Positions 24,201 through 34,846 are shown, numbered from the stretch's first letter. The stretch is DNA of 64,000 nucleotides from Engraulis encrasicolus (GCF_034702125.1 NC_085868.1:27244701-27308700), one strand, 5' to 3'. Program-made: numbers and translations. The notes: generated from the letters alone by a model not told the origin.

Positions 24201-27200
24201 CTCATTTCCATCTGCTTGCGTTTCTGCAGTTCCTGGTTCCTTAGCTCCTCCAGGCGACGCAGCTCTTCCTGACGTCTCATTAGATCTAAGGGTCAAAGGT
24301 CGAGATAGAGCATTAAAGGAGAAATCCTGCTGTGCTGTGCACAGCCTGCTGATGTTGTGCAAATTTTAACAAGCTATGAATTAGGGCTGTCCGCAAATAA
24401 TCGATTAATCGGTCGACCAAAAAAATTACTAGTCAACCAAATCCCATTGGTCGATTGGTCGCAGCGGAGAAAAAAAAGCAGTGTTTCATCAGGGCTTCCA
24501 GGACTCTTAACTTGAAGGGCGTGACAAAGGAAGACGTATTGGTGATTAGTTTGACAAGGATATAAGGCATCAACTTATTTTGGCCATGTCTGGAAGGAGC
24601 TCTAAAACATGGGATAATTTTTGAAAAGGATTAAGATTACTGCTGGTCAGCCAATGGTCACTAACGTTGCGGGCGAGCAGAACCACGCAAATTCAAACTA
24701 TTCGAATATCACAGGGCGATTTGTCGACGTAAATGACAGTCACTTGTCAATCAACAAAATCCTTGGTCAGCCCTACTATGAACTCAATGTTTTTTCTTTT
24801 TTGCGTGACTTTTTTGAACTAGGAATGACCAACCACATTTGCAGCAAAAACATTGAGAAACTGAAGCTGACTGAAACTGAAAGCAAAGATCTTAAAGGGA
24901 CAGTTTGGTCAATTTCAACATGCAGTTGTAATGCTCACACTACCCTGGACTTTTCAGTGCCTGAGATTTTATTTTCTTCTTCTTCAGCCGTTTCCGAGAT
25001 CCTGGTCATTGTAATGGGGGCAGCTCTTTGTTTACATTTCAAAAAAACATTTTTATTTATTCCCAAAAACATCCAAAAGATTATAAAACATCAGCAGACA
25101 ACTAGCAAACAGCAGTACCTTTTGGGAAAATATTTGGAGTTGGCCTATGTTTCATTTTTTAAAAATGTAAACAAACGCTGCCCCCATTAGAATTGCTCAT
25201 ATCTCGGAAAGGGCTGAGCCAAAAAATGTGGCATCATCGGGTACTGACAAGTCAAGGGTAGCGTGAGCAATACAACTGCATGTTGAAATTGACCGAACTG
25301 TCCCTTTAAAATGATCACAATGGCAAAGTCAGACCACCTATAAAGTCAATTGCAGGCAACAATAGACCTACATTGTGAGCTTTTCAACCCTTCATTCCGT
25401 TCAAAAAGGTGAAGTAATACTTTTCATATACTGGCGGCCCAAGCCACTTCTCGTGGGCAACTTTTAAGTCCTTTTTACATGTCATTATAAGGAAAGTGCC
25501 TTGGTCAAGAAAAGCCCTGCTTTCCATCCTTTCCAACGCAACAACACCTTGCTCCAAAGAGCACCCAGTTGAAAAGTTTCTGCTTTATACTTTTTTCTGT
25601 GAAGGGACTGAGTACGCCTCCGACTTGAAACAAATGTGAGTGTTCTCCTTTCTGTCTCTGGGACCCACCTTGCCTCATCATCATGAGTTGGTGTTCGTGC
25701 TTGGCTGCCTCCATCTCAGTCTCCATTTTCTCGCGCGCTTCCCGGATGTTGCGGTCCACCTGGTCCCTCTGCTGCTTCTCCATCTCGTCCAACGCCTTCC
25801 AGCGCGACGAGTACTCGAACTCAAAGGTGCCTGGCGCAGCAAAGCGAGGAATCTGCTCCCTCTCCCTGCAGAGACAGGACCCAGGGATTGAAGGAGGGTG
25901 TTTGAGTGACTGACCATCAATAGGGTTGTGGGTGTTTGCTCTGACGTCTGTCATCCCAATGGGGTGAATAAGTCACAGACCATGGGGCCTTAAGCCATTT
26001 TGACCTAAGCCCTTTTTGGGAAAAGGTGTCCTCTCCCTATCAAAACCTAAATATCTCAGCCTCCGAAGTAGAGACCGACCGATCGATCGGCCGGCCGATT
26101 AAATCGGCCGATTTTTGCTATTTTGTAATTAATCGGCATCGGCCGATTTTCTCATTTGGTTGCGCCGATTTTAAGGTCGAGGTCACGTGCTTAAAATTAA
26201 TGAAAAACGAACGAAATAACAATCGAGTGGCTCCCCCAGCTGTGATCCTGTCCCCTAGTTCACTTCAGGGAGCCGTTCAAAAGAACCGACTCGTTCGTGA
26301 ACGTCACACCTCTCTGTCAGGCACACCTGTCTATCAGGCACATCAGCGGGCAGCTACTCGGAGCCCCAATACTGGTGGTAACCAGTGTGAAGTTTAGCTC
26401 TAAAAATACAATAGTAAGTTAAAATCTGAGCGAAATGTTAACAAAAAAGGATGCATTTCTGACATGTGATTGACTTTCACCCCATGTCTATTTGTTTTCA
26501 ACGGCAACGGAGTTGAAATCAAAGTTGCTTGTGGTGTGTGACCACGATGCCTGACCTAAGGACTATCCCTGAAATTGAGACGCATGGATTTTATCTATTA
26601 AATCGCCATTGCAACTTTCTGGAGTTGTTGGGAGTCTTTTGAATATATACTTGAATCTGTGATTATGTTAATCCCAATATTGTAGATGAACTAGTTTGCA
26701 AAATGTGTCACTGTTGAGTTCATGACAGGCTGGGATGCTAAGATATTTTTCAAGTTTCAGTCGGGGCCGAGGTAGTTTGGGTACTATTTTATCACCTTGT
26801 TAATAAAACAAAATGTAATCGGCGCTTTGGTAGTAATCATATTATGTCATTCATTGTTATATTATCACCGTCCGTCACCAAATAACAGGAGCCAGTTACG
26901 GCAACAGTCAACAGTCAACAGCTGTTTATAAACACTCCAAACTGAATAGCGGTTAGCGTTAGCGATTGCTTAGCACTTTTATTTGTGACTTTAACCCACA
27001 GTTGGAATAGTATCATGCTGTAATGTAAGCACATTTCGCAAAAGTGACATTATTTTTTGATAGCTTTGTGAATCCATCCTGTAAAATTGCCTCTTTGAAG
27101 GCTGTAGCAAGTTAGCTAAACATGCTAGGTTACGAGACAACTAGCTCATTTATACGGAGGGAGACACATGCTGTGTTCCATTATTCACCCTCTGTACTGT

Positions 27201-30200
27201 GTACCTTGTTTGAGTGCAGTGAAGTACCCTTTCCACCCTCCGCAATTCACGAGGCGAGTACATTCCGATTCCCGTTCTGTCTGATACACTTAACGGAAAT
27301 GACGGTTGGTCGCGTGACATCCGAGTTTACCAACCGCCAATATGCAATTCAACACGGAAGGCACTGTTCCTTATGCTGACACTTTTTAAAGTTACCCCTG
27401 CCTCTAATACACATGGCGATTGTCTTTGGAATCAAAACTATGCTGTTATCACAGAGATTCAACCGTTTGACAGATCTGACACTCAACTACGTCACAAACA
27501 TGGCGGCCGTTGAGTGCGAAAAGTGTACAGTAACACCACACTTCGAAAAATGGCCGTTTTGGGGGCGTTATCCGGGTAATTTACAGTACACTTTACCCTC
27601 GCGATTAGAAATGGAACGCCCTGCGTACCCAAACACAGTGCGGAAAGGGCGTTAAGTACGGGTAATGGAACACAGCAACAGAGAGGAGAGCTGCCTTTGT
27701 TTACATCGCTGCCTGCGTGAATGTGAGATAGAGGCACTTGATCTGATTGGATCAGCACGAGTTTCACATTGACCCATTAAGTGCCGGGGAACAGCAAGTA
27801 GTGGTGGCTATAATAAGAATTAAATACAAATTAAACAGCTTATAAACATGCATTGAATGATTGTAGGCAACAATAAAATAACAAGATAATAATAAATAAC
27901 AATTAATAATAAGCTTAATTATTAACCATGTACATGTGGATAATTCATACACTGACACAATAATATTTATGCAATTTGTGTTTTTTCTTACATTGCCTCT
28001 TGAAAATATTGGAAATAAATCATGGGCCACCAGACAGCTTTTGCCTCCCTTGTGTATTTGTTACATTGAACCGGTCATCACACAATAGGCTGTCACCGCT
28101 AATGTGCGGCCCGGCCCCTTGTTTATTTTCCTGTATTCTGCCCTCACTACATACATAATACATAATATTTCTACTAGGCCTATATATATGAATATTAAGT
28201 GTGTAAATAGAACATGTTACTTTTAATTAATAAAATACACATGTTATGGATAAATAAATGAAAAAGAATATTGTTTATATACCGGTATATTTTTAGCATG
28301 CCAATTAAGGATAATATGATAGCATATCGGCCCCAAAAATCGTCCCCAAAAAATCGGCTGGTCACATCGGCCATCGGCTGACTCTGACCTCTAAATATCG
28401 GCATCGGCATCGGCCATAGAAAAACCCATATCGGTCGACCTCTACTCCGAAGCACATAAAAACATGATCTAAGTTGCATTTAAAAGCTAGAACCTTCGTT
28501 TAGCACTAGAACGTGTTCATTCAGCTCTAACGTACCCACATCTTTAATAAAACAGCTAAAATCAAGAACCTGAATGCAGCGTACCGCAAATCCTCTATTA
28601 TTGGCCGGGGCCTGTATTTACTCAAGTGCATCTTGGACCAGGCCATAATTGGAAGGAGGCCAGAATTAGAGACAGGCCAATATTCCTATTTAAGCAAAAC
28701 AGACTACCAGTGGAATGAATAAAACCATGTGTCTACCGTATTTTGAACCAGTAAAATACTTGGTTCATTTATTGAAAAAGTAGGCTACAGTTACCATACC
28801 AGTTACGGTATTTTGCGAATGACTAGGAGACCATCGTCGGTCCATTTTTTTTACTCACGAGGCGTGTCCCTTCCTCCCTTCCTCCTGTTTGTCTTTAATC
28901 CCATTCTCGCCTTGAGTTTATGGACACGAGATGCGGCAACAACATTGACATTGACGGTCGTATTCCAATATCTGCGGCTGTTTCACTCCCTATTTTACCC
29001 CCAGACTTCGCAAGGCAAACTGTTTCTTGCTGCAGCCAAATGTCGGGGAAATATAGCCCACAATGTCTGTCTCCGGTCCGTGGCCTGAAGCAATCTCTAT
29101 GTGTGAAGCGCACGTTACTGAAATATGAAGGTTAAGCGAAGTAGCCATATTATTGTCTAATACTGTAGCGTGCCTATTTTTCCTCCACTGGCAACGCATA
29201 GTAAAAGTTTAACCGCCAAATGCATTTATGACGAGGGCTCTCACAACTTTGCAACCAAGGCAAAATCTCTTTCTGAATGGTCGCGCTCCCTCTGCCTCTG
29301 GCTGTATTCTGGGCTCGTGTTGTTGCTATAGGTTACCCACACGTCTGCAGGAAAGCTAGAGAGAGAGAAGCTGCGAAGCGGTCGCTCAGTTGATATTAAC
29401 ACACTGCTCACATGTAATAACTAGTCTTTGGCGTGTGCACCGTTTGTTTTATAGTAGCAAATGAGTCCTTTTTCGGAGTGAGGAACAATGTCTAATGTTA
29501 ACCAGCTAAATGATTACAGTTGTGGATTTTGAGAACAACGTGAGATATCCGGTAAACGGAAAACAAATCATTGATTCTATTTTTAGACCCGGCCTGTACA
29601 AGAGACCGGCCCCAATTTACCTCCGCCGACCGCGAGACCGGCCAATATTAGAATCCCGGCCAGTAATGGAATACAGGCCACAATTAGAGGATTTACGGTA
29701 TATGTCGCTCCAGGACACAATGGGTTAACTCGCAAAAATGTTGAAGAGGGGTGAAGGGGGTGAGGCAAGCTAAATCCTGATTCCATTCACAGATATTCAC
29801 AGATTAAAAATTTAGATTGGTGTCGTAAAACCACTCATTTTCGACAGGCAAGAAACGTTATTTGAATTTTTGTGCGAGACTAGGTAATAAACGTGCACCT
29901 CACATATTTGACATGAACCGAGGCTGAAGGCGAGTAGCCAGCCCTATTCTGCAAGGCAAAAGTGGCTGTAGTACGACAAACATGCAAATTCTATTGTGTA
30001 GTCCAAACAATTACATACTAAGTTACATACACGCACACAAATCACAAATCGCCTGACAAGTGTAGCCAACATGCACCTGATTGGTTATCATTAACTCTGA
30101 GGTACAACTTATGTCTGATCTAGGGGGGAAAGGTGGATTGGAAAATAGGTTTGATCAGTCCTTTAGAGCCCAGTCAATCTTTTAGAGACTTAGGCACCCA

Positions 30201-30783
30201 ATAAGTCTGGCTTTTTGCTGTGGCGGTCAGATGCCCAATTCGTTATCCCAGTAGGTCAGATTTGTGTCTGGGAAAGGCAATCCCACTCCCCTTCGTTACA
30301 GAAAGGTTTATTCTAGGGCTGTAATGATACACTCCACTCACGATTCGATTTGTATCATGAATTTTGACCTACGGCTTGATACACCCTACAATTTTGTTTT
30401 AAAAAGTTTCAAAATAATAATTATAATGATTTGAAGCTTGGAAGATCCATCACATCATATTGTGGGTGTTAATTCTGGACTAAAGGGTAACAGAACTTTG
30501 AAAGGGCATATCACGAAAATGTCTTCTTGCACCGCGATACAGTATCGTGATTCTGCGCATCACATTTCTCGATTCGATACAATATCGTTACAGCCTTAAT
30601 AACTTTATAGTGCATGAACCTGATGTGTCATGTCTGAGTCAGAGGACCTATGGATGGAAGCACTCTTGGAGAAAAAAGGGCAGAGGACACTATGGTACTA
30701 CGGCTATGGTACTTTCCCATAGTTTCTGATCTCCATGGCCTGTATATTACCACCATGCACCGTCATGTTGACAGACATGTGAT

Positions 30784-30848
<65 letters not shown>

Positions 30849-32988
30849 GGAGAGAGAGAGAGAGTGTAAGTGTGACAGATATGGGATAAGGGATGAGAGA
30901 GAGAGAGTGTGTGTGTGTAAGTTTGACAGATATTGGAATATCTGTAAATAAAGTCCTGAAAACATACTTGTGAAAATGGGCTGATTTCTGCAGCAGCTTC
31001 TCGGGAAGGCCATCTTCTTCATCATACTGTTCGGTCATCTCCACAACCACTGGGCGAGGTGACCTGAGCACATCACAAAATAAACAACACATATAATATA
31101 CAGCACATACATGTCTGCTGCTGTTGAGGGAGTCTTCTTTGCCTGCAGACCCCTAATCAGTCTTAAAAAAGAATGCAATTTAAACCGTGTTGTAAATGAC
31201 TAGATTGCTGTGAAACAAGTCAAGGGTACTTAATTGTCAAAAATCTATACATAGGGTTAGCACAGAAGTTTGAAATTGCGTTTGACCAGTTTCTAATGTG
31301 CAGTTTAACTAAAACATAAAGTATAAGTAAGATATTGACAATAATCTCTCACTCACACACAAATGAGGTCAGCGCTAACAATATCACATGTGATGTCTTT
31401 CTTACGTGGTGAGGAGAAGCGCTCCCTCATTGCACCGGTCCAGTGCCTTCCTTGCGGCAGGTTTGTTGGCGAACTCAACGAAGCCCTTCCCCGTGGGTCG
31501 TCCACGATCGTCCACCTGTACAATTGCCCTCTCCACGGGGCCGAACTGACTGAATGCCTCGTCCAGCAACTCGTTGGAGACCACAGGAGAGAGGTTGCGG
31601 ACGGTCAACGCTGCCCCGTGAGTCGCGAAGCGGACCCGAATAGGCCTGTTCTTCAGCACGGTACCATCCAATTCTGCTTTGGCTATTTCTGCGATAGTCC
31701 TGGTTTCCTGGCAGACGACAGATGAAAGGCACGGAGTCAAATACAAACAGTTGCATACAGGTGAAATTAGCCGGAAACGAGGCATCATTGTTGATAAATA
31801 CGAGTTACATTTTAGTTACTCACTTGTTGTTACAAAGTAACGTTCTAAATGAGTGGGCAGCACAGAGAGGAACAGCAGCTGCAGGGTAAACAATAGCAGC
31901 TAGCTATCCCCCATATGTCACTGTAGCAGGTGTTTGAGCTGCTGCGGTCATAACGTAATCGATGATGTGCTGCTATTCCATTTATTTCACACATGCAGCA
32001 GTTGTTCGGATGAGTGCATTTGCATTGCACATGTTAGGGCCAAAACATACCAAGGCGGAACGGAACGGTCGCAGGACGGACGCGGTCTTTCTGCTTAGTT
32101 TTGGCCGGCGTGCTTTTCTCTGCCTTGCACACTGACAGCGTCGGCGTGCGCGTCTAGTCCTATTCAAAACCCTAGCCACAGCCAAAGCTAGCATGCTACT
32201 TTGCCATTCATTTGAATGAGACACCGCCGGTCGCCGGCGTGAAAAATACGCTCGAGTTCTATTTTCCAAATGCAGCGCGGCGCGGAGCCGGCTCCCGCGC
32301 CGCTGACGCCCGACTACCGCCGGTTGGTGTGTAAGGACAGATAGGTTTCAATGTATTTTCACTGACGCCGGTAAAAACCGTGGCCGTTCCGCGCCGCTTT
32401 ACCGCCTTGGTGTGTCAGACCCCTTAGTGCATTGTTAATCGACCATTGGACATGCAAATCTTAAGTCTGCGACGTGGTCTGTAAATTGACGTCTGGTGGT
32501 GAACGTTATGCAACCAAGGAAGGCACACTAGGTAGACAACTGCTAAAGGCATACACAAGACGGTATGTACGAGTCTAGTTTTTTTTTTTAAATAGGGAAA
32601 CAAACACAAATATTCTTACCAGTCGGATAAAACCAAAGCCTCTATCTCGGTTGATGAACACTTCGTTTGCCTCTCCATATTTGGAAAACAATTTTTTGAA
32701 ACCATCTTCGGTTATGTCGTTTGGTAGGTTACCAACAAACAATCGACACCTTTGTGTGAATGTTTTCTCGCCAGGCCTACGAAAGCTTTTCAGGTCTAGT
32801 GTCATCTCAGTCGATTCATCTCCTCCAGCATTTTCAGCTCCAGGGCTGACTACTGGAGGGGGTTGTGCTCCTTCCTCCATGTTTGGTCTTCGGTCCATTG
32901 GAGAATCGGCGTTGCGCTTCTGATGCTGTGGTGGTGTTGGAGAACCACTGTTTTGAATGTTAACCTGTTTGAGGTTTCGGTTTGCCAT
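1959..32988 (-). CDS. pspc1: Paraspeckle component 1 (DBHS family RNA-binding protein), 9 coding exons
   Basis: Coding segments in gene order are 32620-32988, 31406-31707, 30968-31063, 25669-25865, 24201-24285, 23644-23788, 8279-8336, 6688-6836 and 1959-2402. Together they total 1845 nt, or 614 codons in one frame, and every junction is GT/AG. Order of domains: a Pro/Gln-poor N-terminus; RRM1 (about 82-152, RNP2 LFVGNL at 83-88, RNP1 RGFGFIRL at 116-123); RRM2 (about 156-225); the NOPS segment (about 225-275, SPRPVVVE through DGLPEKL); a long charged coiled coil (about 275-385); then a Gly/Met/Pro-rich tail with Gln20 at 494-513, GPMGG-type repeats and a basic end NNKRRRF. DBHS proteins dimerise through RRM2, NOPS and coiled coil, bind RNA and build nuclear paraspeckles. 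[23 protein letters not shown] and SPVVSNELL fit PSPC1 better than NONO or SFPQ. At 614 residues it is longer than human PSPC1 (523), mostly because of the tail. The start codon is the first ATG ahead of NRNLKQV, which matches the PSPC1 N-terminus. Confidence 0.95.
2265..2324 (-). repeat. CAG/CAA tract encoding 20 glutamines in pspc1
   Basis: There are twenty consecutive Gln codons. CAA interruptions break the CAG run, which usually lowers repeat instability. Human PSPC1 has no such tract at this position, although human NONO carries His/Gln runs at its N-terminus. Confidence 0.95.
3805..5104. mobile_element. Foldback element, about 1.3 kb, with nested inverted repeat
   Basis: The outer arms share TTCCTGGGTT, CCTAGCTTCTA and GAAGGTAGCC in inverted orientation (3810-4030 against 4860-5100). 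An inner pair (ATGGGGCACCTAAGTC at 4211 and its complement near 4785) suggests a second element or a two-layer palindrome. No open frame of note is present. Confidence 0.75.
6306..6625. repeat. CA-rich microsatellite with (CACG)n core
   Basis: (CA)n runs at 6369-6405, then (CACG)n to 6461, then mixed CA/CG repeats up to 60 bp from exon 8 of pspc1. A similar but less pure CA stretch lies at 5372-5600. Confidence 0.9.
6688..6836 (-). CDS. pspc1: pspc1 coding exon 8 (Gly/Met-rich tail)
   Basis: The exon is 149 nt, with acceptor gcgtatag and donor GTAACG after ATG. It encodes [20 protein letters not shown] through [18 protein letters not shown] aligns with human PMMPDNG. The acceptor polypyrimidine tract is weak, but the protein match and frame support it. 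Confidence 0.88.
8009..8205 (+). repeat. tRNA-derived SINE (family A)
   Basis: The head looks like a Ser/Leu-type tRNA with A-box-like TGGCCAAGTGG (8019-8029) and B box GGTTCAAATCC (8063-8073). The body follows with GGATAAAAGCGTCATCTAA and a TGTAATGTAG-type tail. It is 0.13 kb into pspc1 intron 7. It is not a functional tRNA gene. Confidence 0.8.
8279..8336 (-). CDS. pspc1: pspc1 coding exon 7 (58-nt small exon)
   Basis: The acceptor is cttccag and the donor is GTAGGG. The exon encodes [19 protein letters not shown], which corresponds to human REQEMRMGDMGPRGAINMG. It is flanked by a 15.3-kb intron (8337-23643) and a 1.4-kb intron. Phase 0 in and phase 1 out keep the frame with exons 6 and 8. 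Confidence 0.92.
10457..11180. mobile_element. Foldback MITE, 724 bp, copy 2
   Basis: The termini GCAGGTCATATAATTAG and the complement at 11175 are shared with copy 1, as are the inner arms. It lies in pspc1 intron 6. A fragment with the same inner arm (GCTGGAAGCCCAAAATATG) occurs near 9550. Confidence 0.85.
11283..11571. mobile_element. GAAACGYGT-core foldback element with 14-bp TSD (copy A)
   Basis: The direct repeats AGGCATTTATTTAC at 11269-11282 and 11572-11585 flank the element. A palindrome (11283-11501) starts exactly at the left TSD, and a 70-bp unique tail reaches the right TSD. The inner core reads CACGTTTCAC on one arm and AAAACGTGTT on the other. An AATAAAG lies in the right arm. 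Confidence 0.75.
12592..12609 (-). other. Primer-binding site complementary to tRNA-Trp
   Basis: The plus strand carries ATCACGTCGGGGTCACCA, which equals the 3' end of vertebrate tRNA-Trp with CCA. The minus strand is therefore a tRNA-Trp primer site directly downstream of the LTR. It confirms the LTR's strand and boundary. Confidence 0.7.
12613..13208 (-). mobile_element. Solo-type LTR of an endogenous retroelement, 596 bp
   Basis: Read on the minus strand it begins TGTAGGAATAATAG and ends ATTCTTACA, giving TG...CA ends with an inverted match. Three bases beyond its 3' end lies a primer-binding site. No gag, pol or env reading frame follows, so the internal region is lost or truncated. It lies in pspc1 intron 6. 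Confidence 0.7.
13963..14469. mobile_element. hAT-type MITE, 507 bp, TSD CCTTACAG
   Basis: The inverted ends CAGTGGTCTCCAA and TTGGAGACCAGTG are flanked by the 8-bp direct repeat CCTTACAG at 13955-13962 and 14470-14477. These are hAT-superfamily hallmarks. The interior is rich in GGGCC blocks and does not code. Confidence 0.9.
16963..17269. mobile_element. Nested hAT-type MITE, 307 bp, TSD ATATACTA
   Basis: The ends TAGGGCTGCACGATA and TAGTGCAGCCTTA are inverted, and the 8-bp repeat ATATACTA flanks at 16955-16962 and 17270-17277. The interior is made of GATA/TATCG motifs. Confidence 0.9.
17283..17712. mobile_element. Nested hAT-type MITE, 430 bp, TSD CTATAAAC
   Basis: The ends CTTTCCCAAACTATGG and AGTTTGGGAAGTTC are inverted, and CTATAAAC flanks at 17275-17282 and 17713-17720. 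Its left TSD overlaps the right TSD of the neighbouring nested element. Confidence 0.85.
18236..18275. repeat. (CA)n microsatellite in pspc1 intron 6
   Basis: 40 bp of CA. Confidence 0.9.
18471..20431. mobile_element. Long palindromic element, 1.96 kb
   Basis: The ends ATATGGGTCATTCCATG and the complement mark arms of about 950 bp that mirror each other throughout, including both (TATA)-rich centres near 19400-19500. The arms are diverged by scattered substitutions only. It lies in pspc1 intron 6. The mirrored short open frames are by-products of the palindrome. Confidence 0.85.
22079..22167. repeat. GT / (GTGC)n microsatellite in pspc1 intron 6
   Basis: GT repeats, a G run and then about five GTGC units. 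Confidence 0.85.
22880..23365. repeat. Degenerate tandem array (CTACCAAA-type units)
   Basis: Units carrying ATCTACCAAA, followed by an ACCATTCTA-like and then a CCCATCC-like motif, recur every 35-50 bp with strong divergence. The plus strand is C/A/T-rich and almost free of G in places. Confidence 0.55.
23644..23788 (-). CDS. pspc1: pspc1 coding exon 6 (coiled coil end, MRRQQD repeats)
   Basis: The exon is 145 nt, with acceptor gtgtgcag and donor GTGAGT after ATG GAC AAC. It encodes [13 protein letters not shown] followed by three tandem copies of an EMRRQQD-like heptad, then GFKPNFMDN. The short repeats look locally amplified compared with mammalian PSPC1. Confidence 0.92.
24201..24285 (-). 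CDS. pspc1: pspc1 coding exon 5 (coiled coil)
   Basis: The exon is 85 nt, with acceptor cccttag and donor GTACAG. It encodes [21 protein letters not shown], which is nearly identical across DBHS proteins. Both ends split codons in phases that match the neighbouring exons. Confidence 0.92.
24382..24775. mobile_element. hAT-type MITE, 394 bp, in pspc1 intron 4
   Basis: The ends TAGGGCTGTCC and GGTCAGCCCTA are inverted. Flanks CTATGAAT and CTATGAAC match at 7 of 8 bases. The left end carries repeated TCGATTAATCGG-like motifs. Confidence 0.8.
24896..25305. mobile_element. TTAA-flanked MITE, 410 bp, in pspc1 intron 4
   Basis: Inverted repeats of about 60 bp start AGGGACAGTTTGGTCAATTT, and TTAA sits at each side (24892-24895, 25306-25309). 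A TTAA target with AGGG ends fits a Kolobok- or piggyBac-like family. It does not code. Confidence 0.8.
25669..25865 (-). CDS. pspc1: pspc1 coding exon 4 (NOPS end, coiled coil start)
   Basis: The exon is 197 nt, with acceptor tctgcag and donor GTGGGT. It encodes [18 protein letters not shown] and the first part of the Glu/Arg/Lys-rich coiled coil, ending MMMRQ plus one base of a split Asp codon. Confidence 0.93.
26069..28444. mobile_element. Non-autonomous hAT element, 2376 bp, TSD CTCCGAAG
   Basis: The inverted ends TAGAGACCGACCGAT and ATCGGTCGACCTCTA carry subterminal ATCGGCC repeats. The exact 8-bp TSD CTCCGAAG lies at 26061-26068 and 28445-28452. No transposase frame survives. Another inverted-repeat element is nested at 27170-27676. 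Confidence 0.92.
27170..27676. mobile_element. MITE nested in the hAT element, 507 bp
   Basis: The inverted ends GCTGTGTTCCATTA and TAATGGAACACAGC mark it. I could not find a convincing TSD. It holds only short open frames. Confidence 0.65.
28584..29698. mobile_element. TA-flanked inverted-repeat element, 1115 bp
   Basis: Inverted repeats of about 35 bp, CCGCAAATCCTCTA on the left and TAGAGGATTTACGG on the right, are each bounded by TA. Flanking TA fits a Tc1/mariner-like target. No transposase frame was found. Confidence 0.7.
30314..30598. mobile_element. hAT-like MITE with TAGGGCTGTAA ends
   Basis: The ends TAGGGCTGTAATGATAC and GTTACAGCCTTA are inverted, with internal CGATTCGAT/ATCGTGA motifs. 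TSDs are not clear. It lies in pspc1 intron 3. Confidence 0.65.
30785..30912. repeat. (GA)n microsatellite near pspc1 exon 3
   Basis: GA and GGGA repeats, 60-180 bp downstream of the exon 3 donor within intron 3. Confidence 0.9.
30968..31063 (-). CDS. pspc1: pspc1 coding exon 3 (NOPS segment)
   Basis: This 96-nt exon lies between acceptor ctcag and donor GTATGT. It encodes [21 protein letters not shown], the start of the NOPS dimerisation segment. Its first base completes the split Thr codon of exon 2. Confidence 0.93.
31406..31707 (-). CDS. pspc1: pspc1 coding exon 2 (end of RRM1, RRM2)
   Basis: The acceptor is tgccag before GAAACC and the donor is GTAAGA. The exon is 302 nt and leaves two bases (AC) of a split Thr codon. 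It encodes [13 protein letters not shown] through the RRM2 motif KGFVEF. The reading on from RRM1 is exact for a DBHS protein. Confidence 0.95.
32037..32423. mobile_element. PIF/Harbinger-like MITE, 387 bp, TSD TTA
   Basis: The inverted ends GGGCCAAAACATACCAAGGCGG (left, read approximately) and its right-hand partner are flanked by TTA at 32034-32036 and 32424-32426. A 3-bp TTA/TAA target is typical of PIF/Harbinger. It is GC-rich and lies in pspc1 intron 1. Confidence 0.7.
32620..32988 (-). CDS. pspc1: pspc1 coding exon 1 (residues 1-123)
   Basis: It starts at ATG (32986-32988) and ends in phase 0 after CTG, at donor GTAAGAAT. It encodes the N-terminal tail and RRM1 through RNP1 (RGFGFIRL). 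An upstream in-frame ATG at 33175 would add 63 residues of unrelated sequence that runs across the likely promoter, so the ATG before NRNLKQV is preferred. Confidence 0.95.
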
Positions 32989-33089
32989 TTTAGACAATGT
33001 GCAGGAGGTACTTCGGATTGAAAACGTCAACAACAACTGGAAAAATGCAATTTCTCGCAAGGATGAAAATTCTGCAACCAGATGCGGCT

Positions 33090-33125
33090 GCCTCCGAATT
33101 TCAAAATGGCGTGAGGAGGCGCATG
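33090..33125 (-). promoter_or_regulatory. Probable pspc1 core promoter with YY1-type motif
   Basis: At 33103-33112 the minus strand reads CGCCATTTT, the YY1 consensus that often overlaps transcription starts of TATA-less housekeeping genes, in the orientation of the gene. It lies about 115 bp upstream of the start codon, in the most CpG-rich part of the upstream sequence. No TATA box is seen. The role is inferred from motif and position. Confidence 0.45.
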
Positions 33126-33399
33126 GGCTGATGGGGGATACACGCACTTCCGCTCCAAGATTTAGCCTACTTCCCAAAACAACCTCAGGGTGGCGTGGTG
33201 AGACTTGTCAGAATAATATTGTAACATTGGCCAATGTTTATCCCAAGGTATCCCACTCACTCTATGGCTAAATTGCTGCACACAGCGTTGAATTGATTTA
33301 AGTCCTCCTTCTTAAGTTCAATTTGTATGGGCTGGATAAAATAATTCCAACATAGCTGCACATAGCCTACAGTGCCTAGGCCTAGGAGGGTTCCTCAGC

Positions 33400-34032
<633 letters not shown>

Positions 34033-34091
34033 GTGTGTGCACTACAGTAGCCTATGTATTTGCCAGCAATACACGCTTAAAGGACTTGAAT

Positions 34092-34303
34092 TACATTACA
34101 TTAGACTTAGCTGACACTTTTATCCAAAGCAATTAAACAGGTACTGGCTACAGTCCCTGGAGCAATGTGTGGTTTGGTGCCTTGCTCAAGGGCACGTCAG
34201 CCATGCATGGAGGTGTAGGGAGAGGTAAAGGTGGGATTTTAACCAGCTACCCTCCGATCTTAGGTCAAGACCACCTTCCTAACCACTAGGCCACGGCTGC
34301 CCT
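34092..34303 (-). repeat. tRNA-derived SINE (family A), reverse copy
   Basis: On the minus strand it starts GGCAGCCGTGGCCTAGTGG and runs through a decayed B box to GATAAAAGTGTCAGCTAAG and a TAATGTAA tail. It has the same layout as the copy at 8009. Confidence 0.8.
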
Positions 34304-34391
34304 TGATACATACTGATACGTACAGTAGATGTTGTGTTTTCTACACAAGTTCATCACTTCTAACCCCAATTAAGATACTACATGTTAGGAA

Positions 34392-34410
34392 AATGTGTGT
34401 GTGCGTGTGG

Positions 34411-34476
<66 letters not shown>

Positions 34477-34498
34477 GCGTGTGTGCGTGCGTGCGTGC

Positions 34499-34540
<42 letters not shown>

Positions 34541-34743
34541 ATGCTTATGTACTGTACATTTGTGCGAAATTGTGTGCGTATGTGTGTGTGTGTGCATGTG
34601 CACACTTGCATGTGTGTGTGTGTGCGTGTGCACACGTGCATACGTGCAGGTGTGTGTGTCTGAGCATGAGCGTGCATGTGTGTGTGCCTGCGTGCAAGTG
34701 TGCCACCTGCAGTCTGTGTGCCTGTGTGTGTGTGTGTCTGTGT

Positions 34744-34826
<83 letters not shown>

Positions 34827-34846
34827 GGTATGTGTGTGTGTGTATG

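Larger units (their letters stand above)
25866..30967 (-). other. pspc1: pspc1 intron 3 (5.1 kb)
   Basis: Nearly all of this intron is mobile DNA: a hAT relic (26069-28444), a TA-flanked element (28584-29698) and a hAT-like MITE (30314-30598), followed by a (GA)n tract. Without these it would be about 1.3 kb. Confidence 0.85.

Noticed and set aside
24621..25190. Plus-strand 189-codon open frame as a gene
   Set aside because: It spans the end of one MITE and most of another in pspc1 intron 4 and shows no domain.
1959..32988. NONO or SFPQ as the identity of the DBHS gene
   Set aside because: RRM1/RRM2 motifs ([32 protein letters not shown]) and the tail [13 protein letters not shown] match PSPC1. 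Synteny with gja3 agrees.
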